A stretch of DNA of 54,692 nt from Planctomycetota bacterium (GCA_021785435.1 JAJYFE010000008.1:1-54692), one strand, 5' to 3'. Numbered from the stretch's first letter, positions 25,179 through 35,237 are shown. Made by a program: numbers and translations. Notes: generated by a model not told the origin, from the sequence alone.

Positions 25179-27507
25179 GTAGCGCTCCCCGCAGCGAATT
25201 GAATCGGCTGACACGTATTCCCGGTCGGCTTCGCCTACGCCGGACTGGTAGTAGCGCTCCCCGCAGCGAATTGAATCGGCTGACACACATATATCAACCC
25301 GTCTGTGTTCACGCCGATCCGCGTAGCGCTCCCCGCAGCGAATTGAATCGGCTGACACTTTACTCATGGGTTTATCCCCCGAAAAAAAAAACGTAGCGCT
25401 CCCCGCAGCGAATTGAATCGGCTGACACGATGCGCACCAGGCATCCCGCCTGCTCCTTGCGGTGGTAGCGCTCCCCGCAGCGAATTGAATCGGCTGACAC
25501 CGCCTTTCCCGTAATCACTCAGAGAGGTCAATCCGGTAGCGCTCCCCGCAGCGAATTGAATCGGCTGACACAATCTTTCACGGCCAAGCCGATGCTGCCC
25601 GATGGGGTAGCGCTCCCCGCAGCGAATTGAATCGGCTGACACTGCGCGCAGGCACTGTAGGCGCGTACTTATCTACAGTAGCGCTCCCCGCAGCGAATTG
25701 AATCGGCTGACACACCGCCATTTCGTGGGGCGTGTAACCCTTGAGTGCGTAGCGCTCCCCGCAGCGAATTGAATCGGCTGACACGTGGATGGCGATGCTC
25801 TCCGGCAACGCGAGAACATGGTAGCGCTCCCCGCAGCGAATTGAATCGGCTGACACAACCAGAATGTGATGTACCAGCGGGGCGCCGCGGGTGTAGCGCT
25901 CCCCGCAGCGAATTGAATCGGCTGACACAACGCCCCCATCTCCGCCGGGTCCGGTGGTGCAAAGTAGCGCTCCCCGCAGCGAATTGAATCGGCTGACACG
26001 AAAAACTGCTGGTATCCAAGCGAAGGCTGGCGGCGTAGCGCTCCCCGCAGCGAATTGAATCGGCTGACACAGCAGGACGCGATCCCCGGCCACGGTGGTG
26101 ACGCCGGTAGCGCTCCCCGCAGCGAATTGAATCGGCTGACACCTCCGTCGGAGAAATTCTGGATTGACGGCGAAGAAGTAGCGCTCCCCGCAGCGAATTG
26201 AATCGGCTGACACGTTCATCACCAAAAGATATACAATTGTTGGCGGAGTAGCGCTCCTCGCAGCGAATTGAATCGGCTGACACTGTACATATGTCCATCT
26301 ACTTCACCGGTAGGGTATAGGTAGCGCTCCCCGCAGCGAATTGAATCGGCTGACACGTCCCTATGATTTTAGTAGGTGATGCCGATGGATGATGTAGCGC
26401 TCCCCGCAGCGAATTGAATCGGCTGACACACTGCCTCCATGGGCGGTTGTGACGCTTTACATCCGTAGCGCTCCCCGCAGCGAATTGAATCGGCTGACAC
26501 GCCTTGACAATGCGGGCACGAACGGCATCCCCCTGGTAGCGCTCCCCGCAGCGAATTGAATCGGCTGACACGGAATAGTCCACCCATGTGACGACCTTGA
26601 AGATCGCGTAGCGCTCCCCGCAGCGAATTGAATCGGCTGACACTTAGCGCCGATACAGCCTGTGCCCCCGCCCCCCGCGGTAGCGCTCCCCGCAGCGAAT
26701 TGAATCGGCTGACACCTCGGCCCACACGGACGGCAGACAGCTGCGGCGCGGTAGCGCTCCCCGCAGCGAATTGAATCGGCTGACACGTGCCGGGGAACAA
26801 CGGCAGGACTTGGCCTTGCCATCGTAGCGCTCCCCGCAGCGAATTGAATCGGCTGACACAACGGCCCCCGTGGATTGAACGGCACGGGGAAAAACAGTAG
26901 CGCTCCCCGCAGCGAATTGAATCGGCTGACACCGCGTCCATCACGTGACCTCAGACCTTAATATCGACGTAGCGCTCCCCGCAGCGAATTGAATCGGCTG
27001 ACACGTCATCGGCGTTGAACCCGCGGGCAACAACGTCGGAGTAGCGCTCCCCGCAGCGAATTGAATCGGCTGACACCTGCCCCGCGGCAGTATTGATGGC
27101 AATTTTCGTGACGTAGCGCTCCCCGCAGCGAATTGAATCGGCTGACACTAGATGGTTTAGATGCTAAAACTGATGTATCCAGTGTAGCGCTCCCCGCAGC
27201 GAATTGAATCGGCTGACACCACATATCCTTAAGGAATTCCATGATAGTGTAATGTAGCGCTCCCCGCAGCGAATTGAATCGGCTGACACTCATTTCTTGC
27301 ACCGGTAAATCATGGAGCATGGATAGTAGCGCTCCCCGCAGCGAATTGAATCGGCTGACACTAGGACGCTCCCTGACGGTCGCGGCTCGGTGTCGGGGTA
27401 GCGCCCCGCGCGGCGAATTGAATCGGCTGACACTTTGCAACGGCCGCGGGATTGCGATCCGCGCGGCTGCGGTAGGGCTCCCCGCAGCGAATTGAATCGG
27501 CTGACAG
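25179..27507 (+). CRISPR. Type V-B CRISPR array, 33 repeats and 32 spacers
   Basis: The 36-bp repeat starts GTAGCGCTCCCCGCAGCG and ends AATTGAATCGGCTGACAC; a GT start and CAC end are usual for Cas12b repeats. I counted 33 repeats and 32 spacers of 34-38 bp. Repeats are identical except number 16 (one C to T), number 32 (GTAGCGCCCCGCGCGG start) and number 33 (GTAGGGCTCC start, terminal G). Degeneration at the right end marks it as the trailer, so transcription is plus-strand with each spacer 3' of its repeat. Spacers 1-30 appear unique. Spacers 31 and 32 recur in the degenerate fragment at 35.2-35.5 kb. With no functional Cas1/Cas2 nearby, new spacers would need an adaptation module elsewhere. 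Confidence 0.97.
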
Positions 27508-27772
27508 AAGCACCCGGCGTACGGGCCGCCGGGCTAACCGGGGGTGGCGCTGATCGCATCGTCGATGGGGGCATCGGCGGCTACGTGGCGCTGGGGGCGG
27601 GGCAGCGGACGGGGGCGTCGGTTCTGGCCGCGGCCAGGGGAACTACGGATCACACGGGTCTACACCGATTCTTAACCGCGAGATACGCGAAAACGCGGAA
27701 GTGATTTTGGGAGGCACTACAGCCCTTGTTCTTCCGTTGTTCCCGGCTTGGCCCGGCGTTAGAATTTCCATC
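27508..27772. other. Junction between CRISPR trailer and helicase gene
   Basis: The 36 bp after the last repeat contain CCGGCGTACGGGCCGCCGG (27514-27532), which recurs at 37470-37488. A possible 34th, very decayed repeat begins at 27544 (GTGGCGCTGATCGCATCG, 13 of 18 matching) at the right spacing. No gene is seen; the helicase promoter must lie here. Confidence 0.4.
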
Positions 27773-30700
27773 ATGGCATCGTCGGACCTGACCTTCATCA
27801 CGAACGAACCGGGCGGGACGTTGCGGCAGCGTTTCGCGGACCTGTTGGCCGCCGACACCAGCCGGTTCGACTGCCTGGTGGGCTATTTCTTCATCAGCGG
27901 CTTCCACAAGCTCTACCCCAGTCTCGAAAAGGTCGAAAAGATCCGCATTCTGGTGGGCCTGCGCACGGACGGCAGCGTCTGGGAGCTCCTGCGGGACGCC
28001 AGGGAACCGCCGGGCGTACTGCCGCCATCCCACGCGAGCGTCCGGGAACACGTGCCTAAAGACATGCTCCAGGAATTCGACACAGCCCCCTATACCGCTG
28101 AAGTGGAGGCCGGCGTCGGGAAATTTACCGAGTGGATCCGCTCCGGCAAGCTGGAAATAAAAGCCCACCCCTCCGAAAGGCTGCACGCCAAGTTGTACAT
28201 CATGACCTTCCGCGAAGGTGACCGGGACGCTGGCCGGGTCATCACCGGCTCCAGCAATCTCACGGAATCAGGCCTGGTGGAAAACCTGGAGTTCAACGTT
28301 GAACTGAAGAACCATTCGGATTACGACTTCGCCCTGGGCAAATTTAACGAACTCTGGGCGGCCGCGGTGGACGTTTCCAGGCCCTGCGCGGACGCCATAC
28401 TCCAGCAATCCCCCTATGCGCCCTTCACGCCCCACGAGCTTTACCTGAAATTCCTTTACGAATATTTCCGCGGCGAGCTCAACCGTCCCGCGGACTCGGA
28501 CGATCTCGGCGTTCCGAGGGGATTCAAGAAGCTGCAATACCAGGAAGAGGCCGTGCTGACCGCCAGGAAAATCCTCGAGGAATACGGCGGCGTGTTCCTG
28601 TCCGACGTGGTCGGCCTGGGCAAAACCTACATGGCCGCGATGCTCGCCCAGCGCCTCGATGGACGTTCGCTGGTTCTCGCGCCGCCGCACCTTTTGGACG
28701 CTGATAATCCCGGCTCCTGGCGCAACGTTTTTGGCGATTTCGGTGTCCGCCAGTCCGAATTTGAATCCATCGGCACGCTCGACGCCCTCCTGCGTCGCGA
28801 CTTGGCAAAATACAAGAACGTCTTTGTCGACGAGTCGCATCGTTTCCGCACCGAAACCAGTCGGACCTATGAAACGCTCGCCCAAATCTGCCGAGGCAAG
28901 CGCGTGATCCTGGTCTCCGCCACTCCGCTCAACAACACGCCGGCGGACGTTCTCAGCCAGGTCAAGCTTTTCCAGAACGGCGCCAGCAGCACGATCCCTG
29001 GCGTCCGCAATCTGAATGCGTTCTTCGCCAAGCTTCAGAGCAAGCTCAGGGGTCTGGACCGCCAGCACCATCGCGAGGCCTATTTGAGCGCTGTTCAGGC
29101 CAATGCGAAAGCCACCCGTGAAAGCGTTCTGAAATACCTGATGGTGCGCCGCACCCGTACCGAAATCACCAAATACTACGGCGAAGATCTCAGGCGGCAG
29201 GGCCTGGTGTTTCCCGAAGTGGCCGACCCGAAGCCACTCTACTACCAGCTCAATAAGGACGAAGCCGGTATTCTCAGCAGCACCATCCGATCGCTCACCA
29301 GCGACTTTAAATTCGCCCGTTACAAGCCGCTGCTTTATTTCGAGGGCGTGCGCGACGATCGCCAGCTGCAAGGCCAGCATAATCTCGCCCGCTTCATGAA
29401 AACCCTCATGGTCAAGCGGCTCGAAAGCAGCTTTCACGCCTTCCGGCTAACCCTGCGGCGTTTTATCAACACCTATGAGCGTGTGATCACCGAACTCAAC
29501 AAGGGCCATGTCTACATCAGCAAGGGATATATCGACAAGATCTTCGACCTGCTGGAATCGGACGACCCGCAGGCCGTTGAGGATTTGCTCGACGATGGCA
29601 AGGCCGAAAAGCTCGACGCCAAGGACTTCAATCCGGGCTTCCTGGCCGATCTGCAAAGCGATCGGGCGGTTCTGCGCTCCATCTATAGCCGGTGGGCGGG
29701 CGTCAAGCGCGATCCCAAATGGGAATCCTTCTGCGAAATCTTGCGCACCAATAAACAGCTAAAGCACGGCAAGCTCATCATCTTCACCGAGTCCCGCGAA
29801 ACGGCCGAATATCTCGCCGCCCGCATCGCCAGCGAGGTGGAGAAAAAAGTCCTGCTTTCCACCAGCCGTTCCGATGAAGCGGCCTACCGCCAGGTCACCG
29901 ATAATTTCGACGCCCGGGCGCTCCATCCAAAAGATGATTACCGCATCCTGGTCGCGACCGAGGTGCTTTCCGAGGGCGTCAATCTTCATCGCTCCAACAT
30001 CGTGATCAACTACGATATTCCCTGGAATCCCACACGGCTGATCCAGCGCGTCGGCCGCGTGAACCGTGTGGGGACCGGATTTGACACCATCTATACTTAT
30101 AATTTCTTTCCGACTGATGAGGGCAACGATCTCATCAAGCTGAAGGAGGCCGCCGAGGCTAAAATCCGCGCGTTCATCGAGATGCTTGGTAACGACGCCC
30201 GGTTGCTCACCGACGGCGAGGAAATTAAATCGCACGACCTGTTTTCCAAGCTCAACTCCAAAGCCACCCTCACCGGCGAAGATGAACAGGAGGAAACGGA
30301 ACTCAAATACCTCAGCGAAATCCGGGAAATCCGTGATAAAAACCCGGAGTTGTTCGCCCGTGTGAAACGCCTGCCTAAAAAGGCCCGTTCCACCCGCCTG
30401 ATCGGCGAAACCGCCGCCCCCGCCCGGGTGCGGCCACCGGCGCTGCTGACTTATTTCCGCCAGGGTCGGCTTGACAAGTTCTATGTCACCGGCCCCGGCG
30501 ACGCAGCCGCCGCCGAGCTTGATTTCATGTCCGCGGCGCGCCTCCTCAAGCCCGCTGAGGTGAAGGAACCGCTGCAGAAAATCGGCGGCGATTTTTACCG
30601 TCTGCTCGACAAAAACAAGGCCGCGTTTGAGGCCGCGACGAGCGCTGAGGCCGAGGAAGCCGCCTCCAGACCGGCCGGCGCCAACGACGCCTACATTCTC

Positions 30701-30988
30701 CGGCGCCTTCGCGCCCGTGAAATCCGGGGCTACGACGGCTTCACGGAAGAGGATGAAGCGTTCATCCAGCAGGTCATCGGGCACCTGTCGGACGGCGCCC
30801 TGCCAAGGAGCACGACCAGGAAAGTCGCCGGCGCTTTGCGCAGAGAGGCCGAACCGCTCAAGGTTCTGGGCATTCTGCGCCGTGATATACCGGAGCTGCT
30901 GCTGCAGCCCACTCGCGCCCAGCAGGCCGCCGGCACCGCCAGTCCGCGGGAAGTTATTCTTTCCTCCATGCTGCTGGAGGCACCATGA
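27773..30988 (+). CDS. PLD-nuclease / SNF2-type helicase fusion, putative restriction subunit
   Basis: This 1071-aa protein joins a phospholipase D-like domain (residues 1-220) to a superfamily 2 helicase. The PLD motif reads ERLHAKLYIM (H138, K140) with N162 in GSSNLTESG, as in nuclease members of the family. The helicase has Walker A VVGLGKTYMA (K284), a DESH box VFVDESHRF (D353-H356), LVSATPLNN, and motif VI IQRVGRVNRVG (around 758). Such proteins pair with Eco57I-like methylases in restriction-type defence modules, where the helicase moves along DNA and the PLD domain would cut. The methylase start overlaps its stop as ATGA. I use ATG 27773 because the PLD domain begins directly after it; residues from the earlier ATG are not domain-like. 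The assignment to a named system is open. Confidence 0.82.
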   Translation: MASSDLTFITNEPGGTLRQRFADLLAADTSRFDCLVGYFFISGFHKLYPSLEKVEKIRILVGLRTDGSVWELLRDAREPPGVLPPSHASVREHVPKDMLQEFDTAPYTAEVEAGVGKFTEWIRSGKLEIKAHPSERLHAKLYIMTFREGDRDAGRVITGSSNLTESGLVENLEFNVELKNHSDYDFALGKFNELWAAAVDVSRPCADAILQQSPYAPFTPHELYLKFLYEYFRGELNRPADSDDLGVPRGFKKLQYQEEAVLTARKILEEYGGVFLSDVVGLGKTYMAAMLAQRLDGRSLVLAPPHLLDADNPGSWRNVFGDFGVRQSEFESIGTLDALLRRDLAKYKNVFVDESHRFRTETSRTYETLAQICRGKRVILVSATPLNNTPADVLSQVKLFQNGASSTIPGVRNLNAFFAKLQSKLRGLDRQHHREAYLSAVQANAKATRESVLKYLMVRRTRTEITKYYGEDLRRQGLVFPEVADPKPLYYQLNKDEAGILSSTIRSLTSDFKFARYKPLLYFEGVRDDRQLQGQHNLARFMKTLMVKRLESSFHAFRLTLRRFINTYERVITELNKGHVYISKGYIDKIFDLLESDDPQAVEDLLDDGKAEKLDAKDFNPGFLADLQSDRAVLRSIYSRWAGVKRDPKWESFCEILRTNKQLKHGKLIIFTESRETAEYLAARIASEVEKKVLLSTSRSDEAAYRQVTDNFDARALHPKDDYRILVATEVLSEGVNLHRSNIVINYDIPWNPTRLIQRVGRVNRVGTGFDTIYTYNFFPTDEGNDLIKLKEAAEAKIRAFIEMLGNDARLLTDGEEIKSHDLFSKLNSKATLTGEDEQEETELKYLSEIREIRDKNPELFARVKRLPKKARSTRLIGETAAPARVRPPALLTYFRQGRLDKFYVTGPGDAAAAELDFMSAARLLKPAEVKEPLQKIGGDFYRLLDKNKAAFEAATSAEAEEAASRPAGANDAYILRRLRAREIRGYDGFTEEDEAFIQQVIGHLSDGALPRSTTRKVAGALRREAEPLKVLGILRRDIPELLLQPTRAQQAAGTASPREVILSSMLLEAP

Positions 30989-33900
30989 ACCGTGAGCAGG
31001 CCCGCGGCCTCGTGCGGAAGACCTTTACCCAGTCCTTCGACAAGGGCCGGTTTGGGGAGTTCATCCAAAATCTACTTAGCCATGTCGATGGCGACAAAGC
31101 TTTCGGCTGCAACAGCCAGTATGTGAAGGACGCGTTCAAGAGCCACGTCCACCGGTATGAGCGCCTGGGAACCTACACCGCCCCGGACAACCGCAAGGCG
31201 GATATCCTCGTCGTTGAGCTTACCCATGGGTCCAAACTTACCCGCGCCCGTACCGCCCTGCGTAATTTTGTGGCCGATTATCTCAACGGGCGTGGCAAGA
31301 AAGATGCCGCCCTGGTCGGGTTTGTTTCGCCGTCGGAGGTCGCCTGGCGTTTTTCCTACGTCAAAATGGAATACGCGACTGTTGAAAAGCCATCGGGCGA
31401 CATCGGTACTGAAACACGTTTGACCCCGGCCCGGCGCTTTTCGTACATTGTCGGCCCGGGCGAAAGCTGCCACACCGCGCAAACACGCTTCGTTGATCTT
31501 CTGCAAAACACGCAAACCGACCCGCAGCTGACGGAGATTGAAGAAGCCTTCAGCGTGGAGGCCGTTACCAAGGAATTCTTCGAACGGTACAAGGAGTTTT
31601 TCCTTGCGGTAAAAGTTGAACTCGACAAAATCGCGGCGGGCGATAAGACCGTGGGCGCGGAATTTGCCGCCCGGAAGGTCAGCACCATTGATTTTGCCAA
31701 GAAACTGATGGGCCAACTCGTCTTCCTCTATTTCCTCCAGAAAAAAGGCTGGCTCGGCGTGGCCAAAGACGCCCCCTGGGGCACCGGCCCGCATAATTTC
31801 CTGCGGAAGCTCGCCAGCGGCGATTATGGCCAACGGAAGAACTTTTTTAACGATGCGCTCGAACCGCTCTTTTACGATTCCCTGGCCACGGATCGCGGGC
31901 ACGAGGCATTTTGCGAACAGTTCAATTGCCGTATCCCATTTCTGAATGGCGGCCTGTTTGAGCCGCTGAACAATTACGATTGGCGCAAAACCGAAATCCT
32001 GCTGCCCAACCGCCTGTTCACCAATACCGATACCGACCCCGCTGAAGAGGGCATCACCGGCACCGGTATCCTGGATGTGTTTGACCGTTACAACTTCACC
32101 GTCAATGAAGCCGAGCCGCTGGAAAAGGAAGTCGCCATCGACCCCGAAATGCTCGGAAAAGTGTTTGAAGGTCTGCTGGGCGTCAGGGAGCGCAAATCGA
32201 AAGGTTCCTTCTATACCCCGCGTGAAATTGTCCATTACATGTGCCAGGAAAGCCTGATTAACTATCTCGACACGGCAATCAATGGTGGCACAGACATTCC
32301 TGTCCGTAACCCCCCAAACCACCAAGGTGCTCCAGGCATTCCTGTCGGCACACCGGCTCAGGGTGAAACAGGCATTCCGGCCTGCGTTTCAACCAACCAA
32401 GGTGGCACAGACATTCCTGGCTCTGTTTCATCCGCGGAAATTCACAAAACCAACCGCAATCTGCCCCATTGGACCAGAGAAGGATCAGTCTATTGGATCA
32501 CGTTCCGGCTCGCCGATTCCATGCCACAGGAAAAACTGAATGCCTGGCGGGCGGAACGGGAAATCTGGCTCGAGCAACACCCCCAGCCGTGGAGTGATGA
32601 GGATTGGAAACAATACGACGAAAGTTTAGGCGAGCGCCTGCAATCGTGGCTTGATGCCGGATACGGTTCATGCGCCCTTAGGCGGCCCGATGTCCGGCAA
32701 ATTGTGCAGGACTGTCTGCTTCGCTTCGACGGCCGGCGGCTGTGGCTCCACGCCGCGGTCATCATGCCCAATCACGTCCATTTGCTTCTCGAACCCGTTG
32801 CCGGTAACGAATTGTCTGAACTCCTCAAGGGCATCAAAGGTGCAAGCGCCCGCAAAGCCAACCAAATCCTGGGTAATACCGGGGCTGCCTTTTGGATGGA
32901 CGAATCATACGACCACATTGTTCGCAGTGAGCGGCAGCGTCAACACTTTATCCGCTACATCATGGAAAATCCTGTCAAAGCGAAACTGCCCGCCGGCCAG
33001 TATTGGCTCCACCAAGGTGACACAGGCATTCCTGCCTGTAAATCACAAACACAGACAGGAATGTCTGTGCTACCACAAACACAGACAGGAATGTCTGTGC
33101 TACCACAAACACAGACAGGAATGTCTGTGCTACCACAAACACAGACAGGAATGTCTGTGCTACCACGAACACAGACAGGAATGTTTGTGCTACCACAAAC
33201 ACAGACAGGAATGTCTGTGCTACCACGAACACAGACAGGAATGTCTGTGCTACCACGAACACAGACAGGAATGTCTGTGCCACGTTGTGACATTGAAACG
33301 TTCATCCACGAAGGTGACCGGATTGCGGATTATGACGCCGTTAAGGCCAACCATGGCATTAAGTTGCCCGCCGCCGTAAAAACCAACGCCCGGCTATTGG
33401 ATGAAAAACTCGCCGCGATCACCGTGTGCGATCCCGCCATTGGATCGGGCGCTTTTCCGGTGGGCATGATGCAGGAGATTGTCCGCGCCCGCTCCGCATT
33501 GACTCCGTATTTCAACGACACCCATGAACGCACCCCGTACCATTTCAAGCGCCACGCCATTCAGAACTGCCTCTATGGCGTAGATATCGACCCCGGCGCG
33601 GTGGAAATCGCCAAATTGCGGCTGTGGCTTTCACTAGTGGTGGATGAAGAAGATGTGCACCAGACCAGGCCACTGCCCAATCTCGACTACAAAGTGGTCG
33701 CCGGCAATTCCCTGCTGGGTTTTCCATTCAGGTCGGAACGCCTGCGGAAAATTGAGGAGCTCAAAGCCCAGTTTTTTGGAGAGACCAGCCACGATGTTAA
33801 AACGCGACTGAAGGCGGAAATCGATGGCCAGCTATCGCAGGCCTTCGCCAACTCGAAACGCAGCCTGGGTTATGCGGTGAACTTCGATTTTCGAACCGTA

Positions 33901-35112
33901 TTCTCCGAAATTTTCCACAGAAAAGGCGGCTTCGATGTCGTCATTGGCAATCCGCCGTACCTCTTCGCGCGAAACAGCAAGGAAAAAGGAATCACAGCAG
34001 CCGACAAACAAATATACCACGACGCGTACAAGCTCGCCCAATACCAAGTAAATTTATATCCGCTGTTCATCGAAAAAGGCACCAGCATATTGAGGGACCG
34101 AGGCAGCTTTGCATTCATCACGCCGAATAACTGGCTAACGATCAACACCAACGGATTGCTGCGGCAGTTTGTTCTTGGCCAATCCGAGGTCACAATTGTC
34201 AATTTTTTCGCCCGCATGTTTGCCAGCGCGGATGTTGACAGTTCAATTATCATTTACAAGAGGTCCGGGGAAAAACGGCGCATAAAACTCTTCGAATTCA
34301 GGACTGTCCTGGAATTCGTCACGGAGACCGATTGCGATTTTTTTCTGCAACAACGAGATTCGATCATAAATATCGACGCACAGAAGGGCGGCCGTGTTGC
34401 CGCGTTGACGGGGAAAATCGAATCGCAGGCCGACCGGCTCAGGGACGCTGCCGATGCCAAGGTAGGGCTCGGGGCCTACGGTCTTGGGCGGGGCATCCCT
34501 CCGCAAACCGAAGAGATGATTAGGAACCGAATATACCACTCCACAAAGAAAGCCTCACCCGACCACTACAGGTACATAGACGGGAGGGACGTGTGCAGAT
34601 ACCGCGTTGGCTGGTCCGGGGAATTCCTGCAATACGGCGACCACCTCAGAGAGCCACGACGGGACTGGAAGCTCTTCTCCTCGAAGCGCATCCTTGTGCG
34701 CCAGATTCCGGCAAATCCGCCCTATTGTATTCACGCTTGCATCGTCGAGGAAACACTCCTCAATGACCGCAACTCAATGAACATCGTCAACTTCCGCGAG
34801 CCGCCAGAGCTTGTTCTGGGCATTGTAAACTCGCGGCTCACATCGTTCTGGTTCGTCCACAAATTCGGCAAAATGCAGCGGCAGACGTTTCCACAATTCA
34901 AGGTCAACGAGCTCGCGGAATTCCCGCTGCCCCGTGGGAGGAACCAACGGCAGGACGAAATAATCCCTCTCGTTGAGAAGATTCTATCGGCGAAACGCGA
35001 CGACCCTGAAGCGGATATCAGCGCCATGGATCGAAAGCTCGACCAGATTGTGTATGAGCTCTATGGCCTGACTCCGGAGGAAATTGCGATTGTGGAGGGG
35101 GCGGTAAAATAA
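30985..35112 (+). CDS. Eco57I-like adenine DNA methylase with in-frame RAYT insertion
   Basis: This is a SAM-dependent N6-adenine methylase of the Eco57I/TaqI type, expected to mark host DNA for the adjacent helicase-nuclease. The N-terminal domain starts MNREQARGLVRKTFTQSFD. SAM motif I is VCDPAIGSGAF (D816-F824), the catalytic motif is NPPY (989-992), and a TaqI-like target-recognition region fills the C-terminus. Between ESLINYLDTAI (about residue 432) and CDIETFIHEGDR (about 768) lies a foreign segment of about 335 residues, a REP-associated tyrosine transposase followed by eight decapeptide repeats. The frame is open throughout. Without the insertion the protein would be about 1040 aa, normal for the family. 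The insertion falls between the helical domain and motif I, so activity may survive. The gene is coupled to the helicase by an ATGA overlap. Confidence 0.85.
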   Translation: MNREQARGLVRKTFTQSFDKGRFGEFIQNLLSHVDGDKAFGCNSQYVKDAFKSHVHRYERLGTYTAPDNRKADILVVELTHGSKLTRARTALRNFVADYLNGRGKKDAALVGFVSPSEVAWRFSYVKMEYATVEKPSGDIGTETRLTPARRFSYIVGPGESCHTAQTRFVDLLQNTQTDPQLTEIEEAFSVEAVTKEFFERYKEFFLAVKVELDKIAAGDKTVGAEFAARKVSTIDFAKKLMGQLVFLYFLQKKGWLGVAKDAPWGTGPHNFLRKLASGDYGQRKNFFNDALEPLFYDSLATDRGHEAFCEQFNCRIPFLNGGLFEPLNNYDWRKTEILLPNRLFTNTDTDPAEEGITGTGILDVFDRYNFTVNEAEPLEKEVAIDPEMLGKVFEGLLGVRERKSKGSFYTPREIVHYMCQESLINYLDTAINGGTDIPVRNPPNHQGAPGIPVGTPAQGETGIPACVSTNQGGTDIPGSVSSAEIHKTNRNLPHWTREGSVYWITFRLADSMPQEKLNAWRAEREIWLEQHPQPWSDEDWKQYDESLGERLQSWLDAGYGSCALRRPDVRQIVQDCLLRFDGRRLWLHAAVIMPNHVHLLLEPVAGNELSELLKGIKGASARKANQILGNTGAAFWMDESYDHIVRSERQRQHFIRYIMENPVKAKLPAGQYWLHQGDTGIPACKSQTQTGMSVLPQTQTGMSVLPQTQTGMSVLPQTQTGMSVLPRTQTGMFVLPQTQTGMSVLPRTQTGMSVLPRTQTGMSVPRCDIETFIHEGDRIADYDAVKANHGIKLPAAVKTNARLLDEKLAAITVCDPAIGSGAFPVGMMQEIVRARSALTPYFNDTHERTPYHFKRHAIQNCLYGVDIDPGAVEIAKLRLWLSLVVDEEDVHQTRPLPNLDYKVVAGNSLLGFPFRSERLRKIEELKAQFFGETSHDVKTRLKAEIDGQLSQAFANSKRSLGYAVNFDFRTVFSEIFHRKGGFDVVIGNPPYLFARNSKEKGITAADKQIYHDAYKLAQYQVNLYPLFIEKGTSILRDRGSFAFITPNNWLTINTNGLLRQFVLGQSEVTIVNFFARMFASADVDSSIIIYKRSGEKRRIKLFEFRTVLEFVTETDCDFFLQQRDSIINIDAQKGGRVAALTGKIESQADRLRDAADAKVGLGAYGLGRGIPPQTEEMIRNRIYHSTKKASPDHYRYIDGRDVCRYRVGWSGEFLQYGDHLREPRRDWKLFSSKRILVRQIPANPPYCIHACIVEETLLNDRNSMNIVNFREPPELVLGIVNSRLTSFWFVHKFGKMQRQTFPQFKVNELAEFPLPRGRNQRQDEIIPLVEKILSAKRDDPEADISAMDRKLDQIVYELYGLTPEEIAIVEGAVK
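32281..33288 (+). mobile_element. RAYT (REP-associated tyrosine transposase) embedded in the methylase gene
   Basis: The inserted segment encodes a Y1 HUH transposase: WTREGSVYWITFRLADS at the start, the metal-binding HxH in IMPNHVHLLLEP (H597, H599) and a candidate catalytic tyrosine in MDESYDHIVRS (Y642), ending FIRYIMENPVKAKL. RAYTs process REP palindromes that flank them. Here GGCACAGACATTCCTGTC-type words lie upstream (near 32287, 32330, 32370, 32403) and GACAGGAATGTC words downstream, inverted with respect to each other. The element is in the same strand and frame as the host gene, with no stop codon at either junction. Confidence 0.8.
33045..33284 (+). repeat. Eight 30-bp tandem REP units
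   Basis: Each unit holds the palindrome ACAGACAGGAATGTCTGT (7-bp arms, GGAA centre) and CTACCACAA- or CTACCACGA-type linkers. Being a multiple of three, the array keeps the methylase frame open and encodes QTQTGMSVLP or RTQTGMSVLP, with one unit reading GMFVLP. Near-identity of the copies points to recent tandem expansion of the RAYT-associated repeat. Confidence 0.92.
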
Positions 35113-35237
35113 AATTCGGCGAATTGTGCGCCGGCCAGGAGAAGGAACGAACGTCGGCGGACGTGGTGGGGCTTGGGGGCGGAGGTCTGAAGCCCGCTGA
35201 ACGCTTTGCGTGCTGGGCGGGGGCGCACGGCGGGGGG

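Noticed and set aside
25364-27440. Many minus-strand ORFs with VSADSIRCGERY or VSRFNSLRGAL repeats
   Set aside because: They are translations of the CRISPR repeats, with changing frames set by spacer length; not proteins.
32955-33305. Minus-strand ORFs with TDIPVCV or AQTFLSVFV repeats
   Set aside because: Shadow frames of the 30-bp REP array in the methylase gene.
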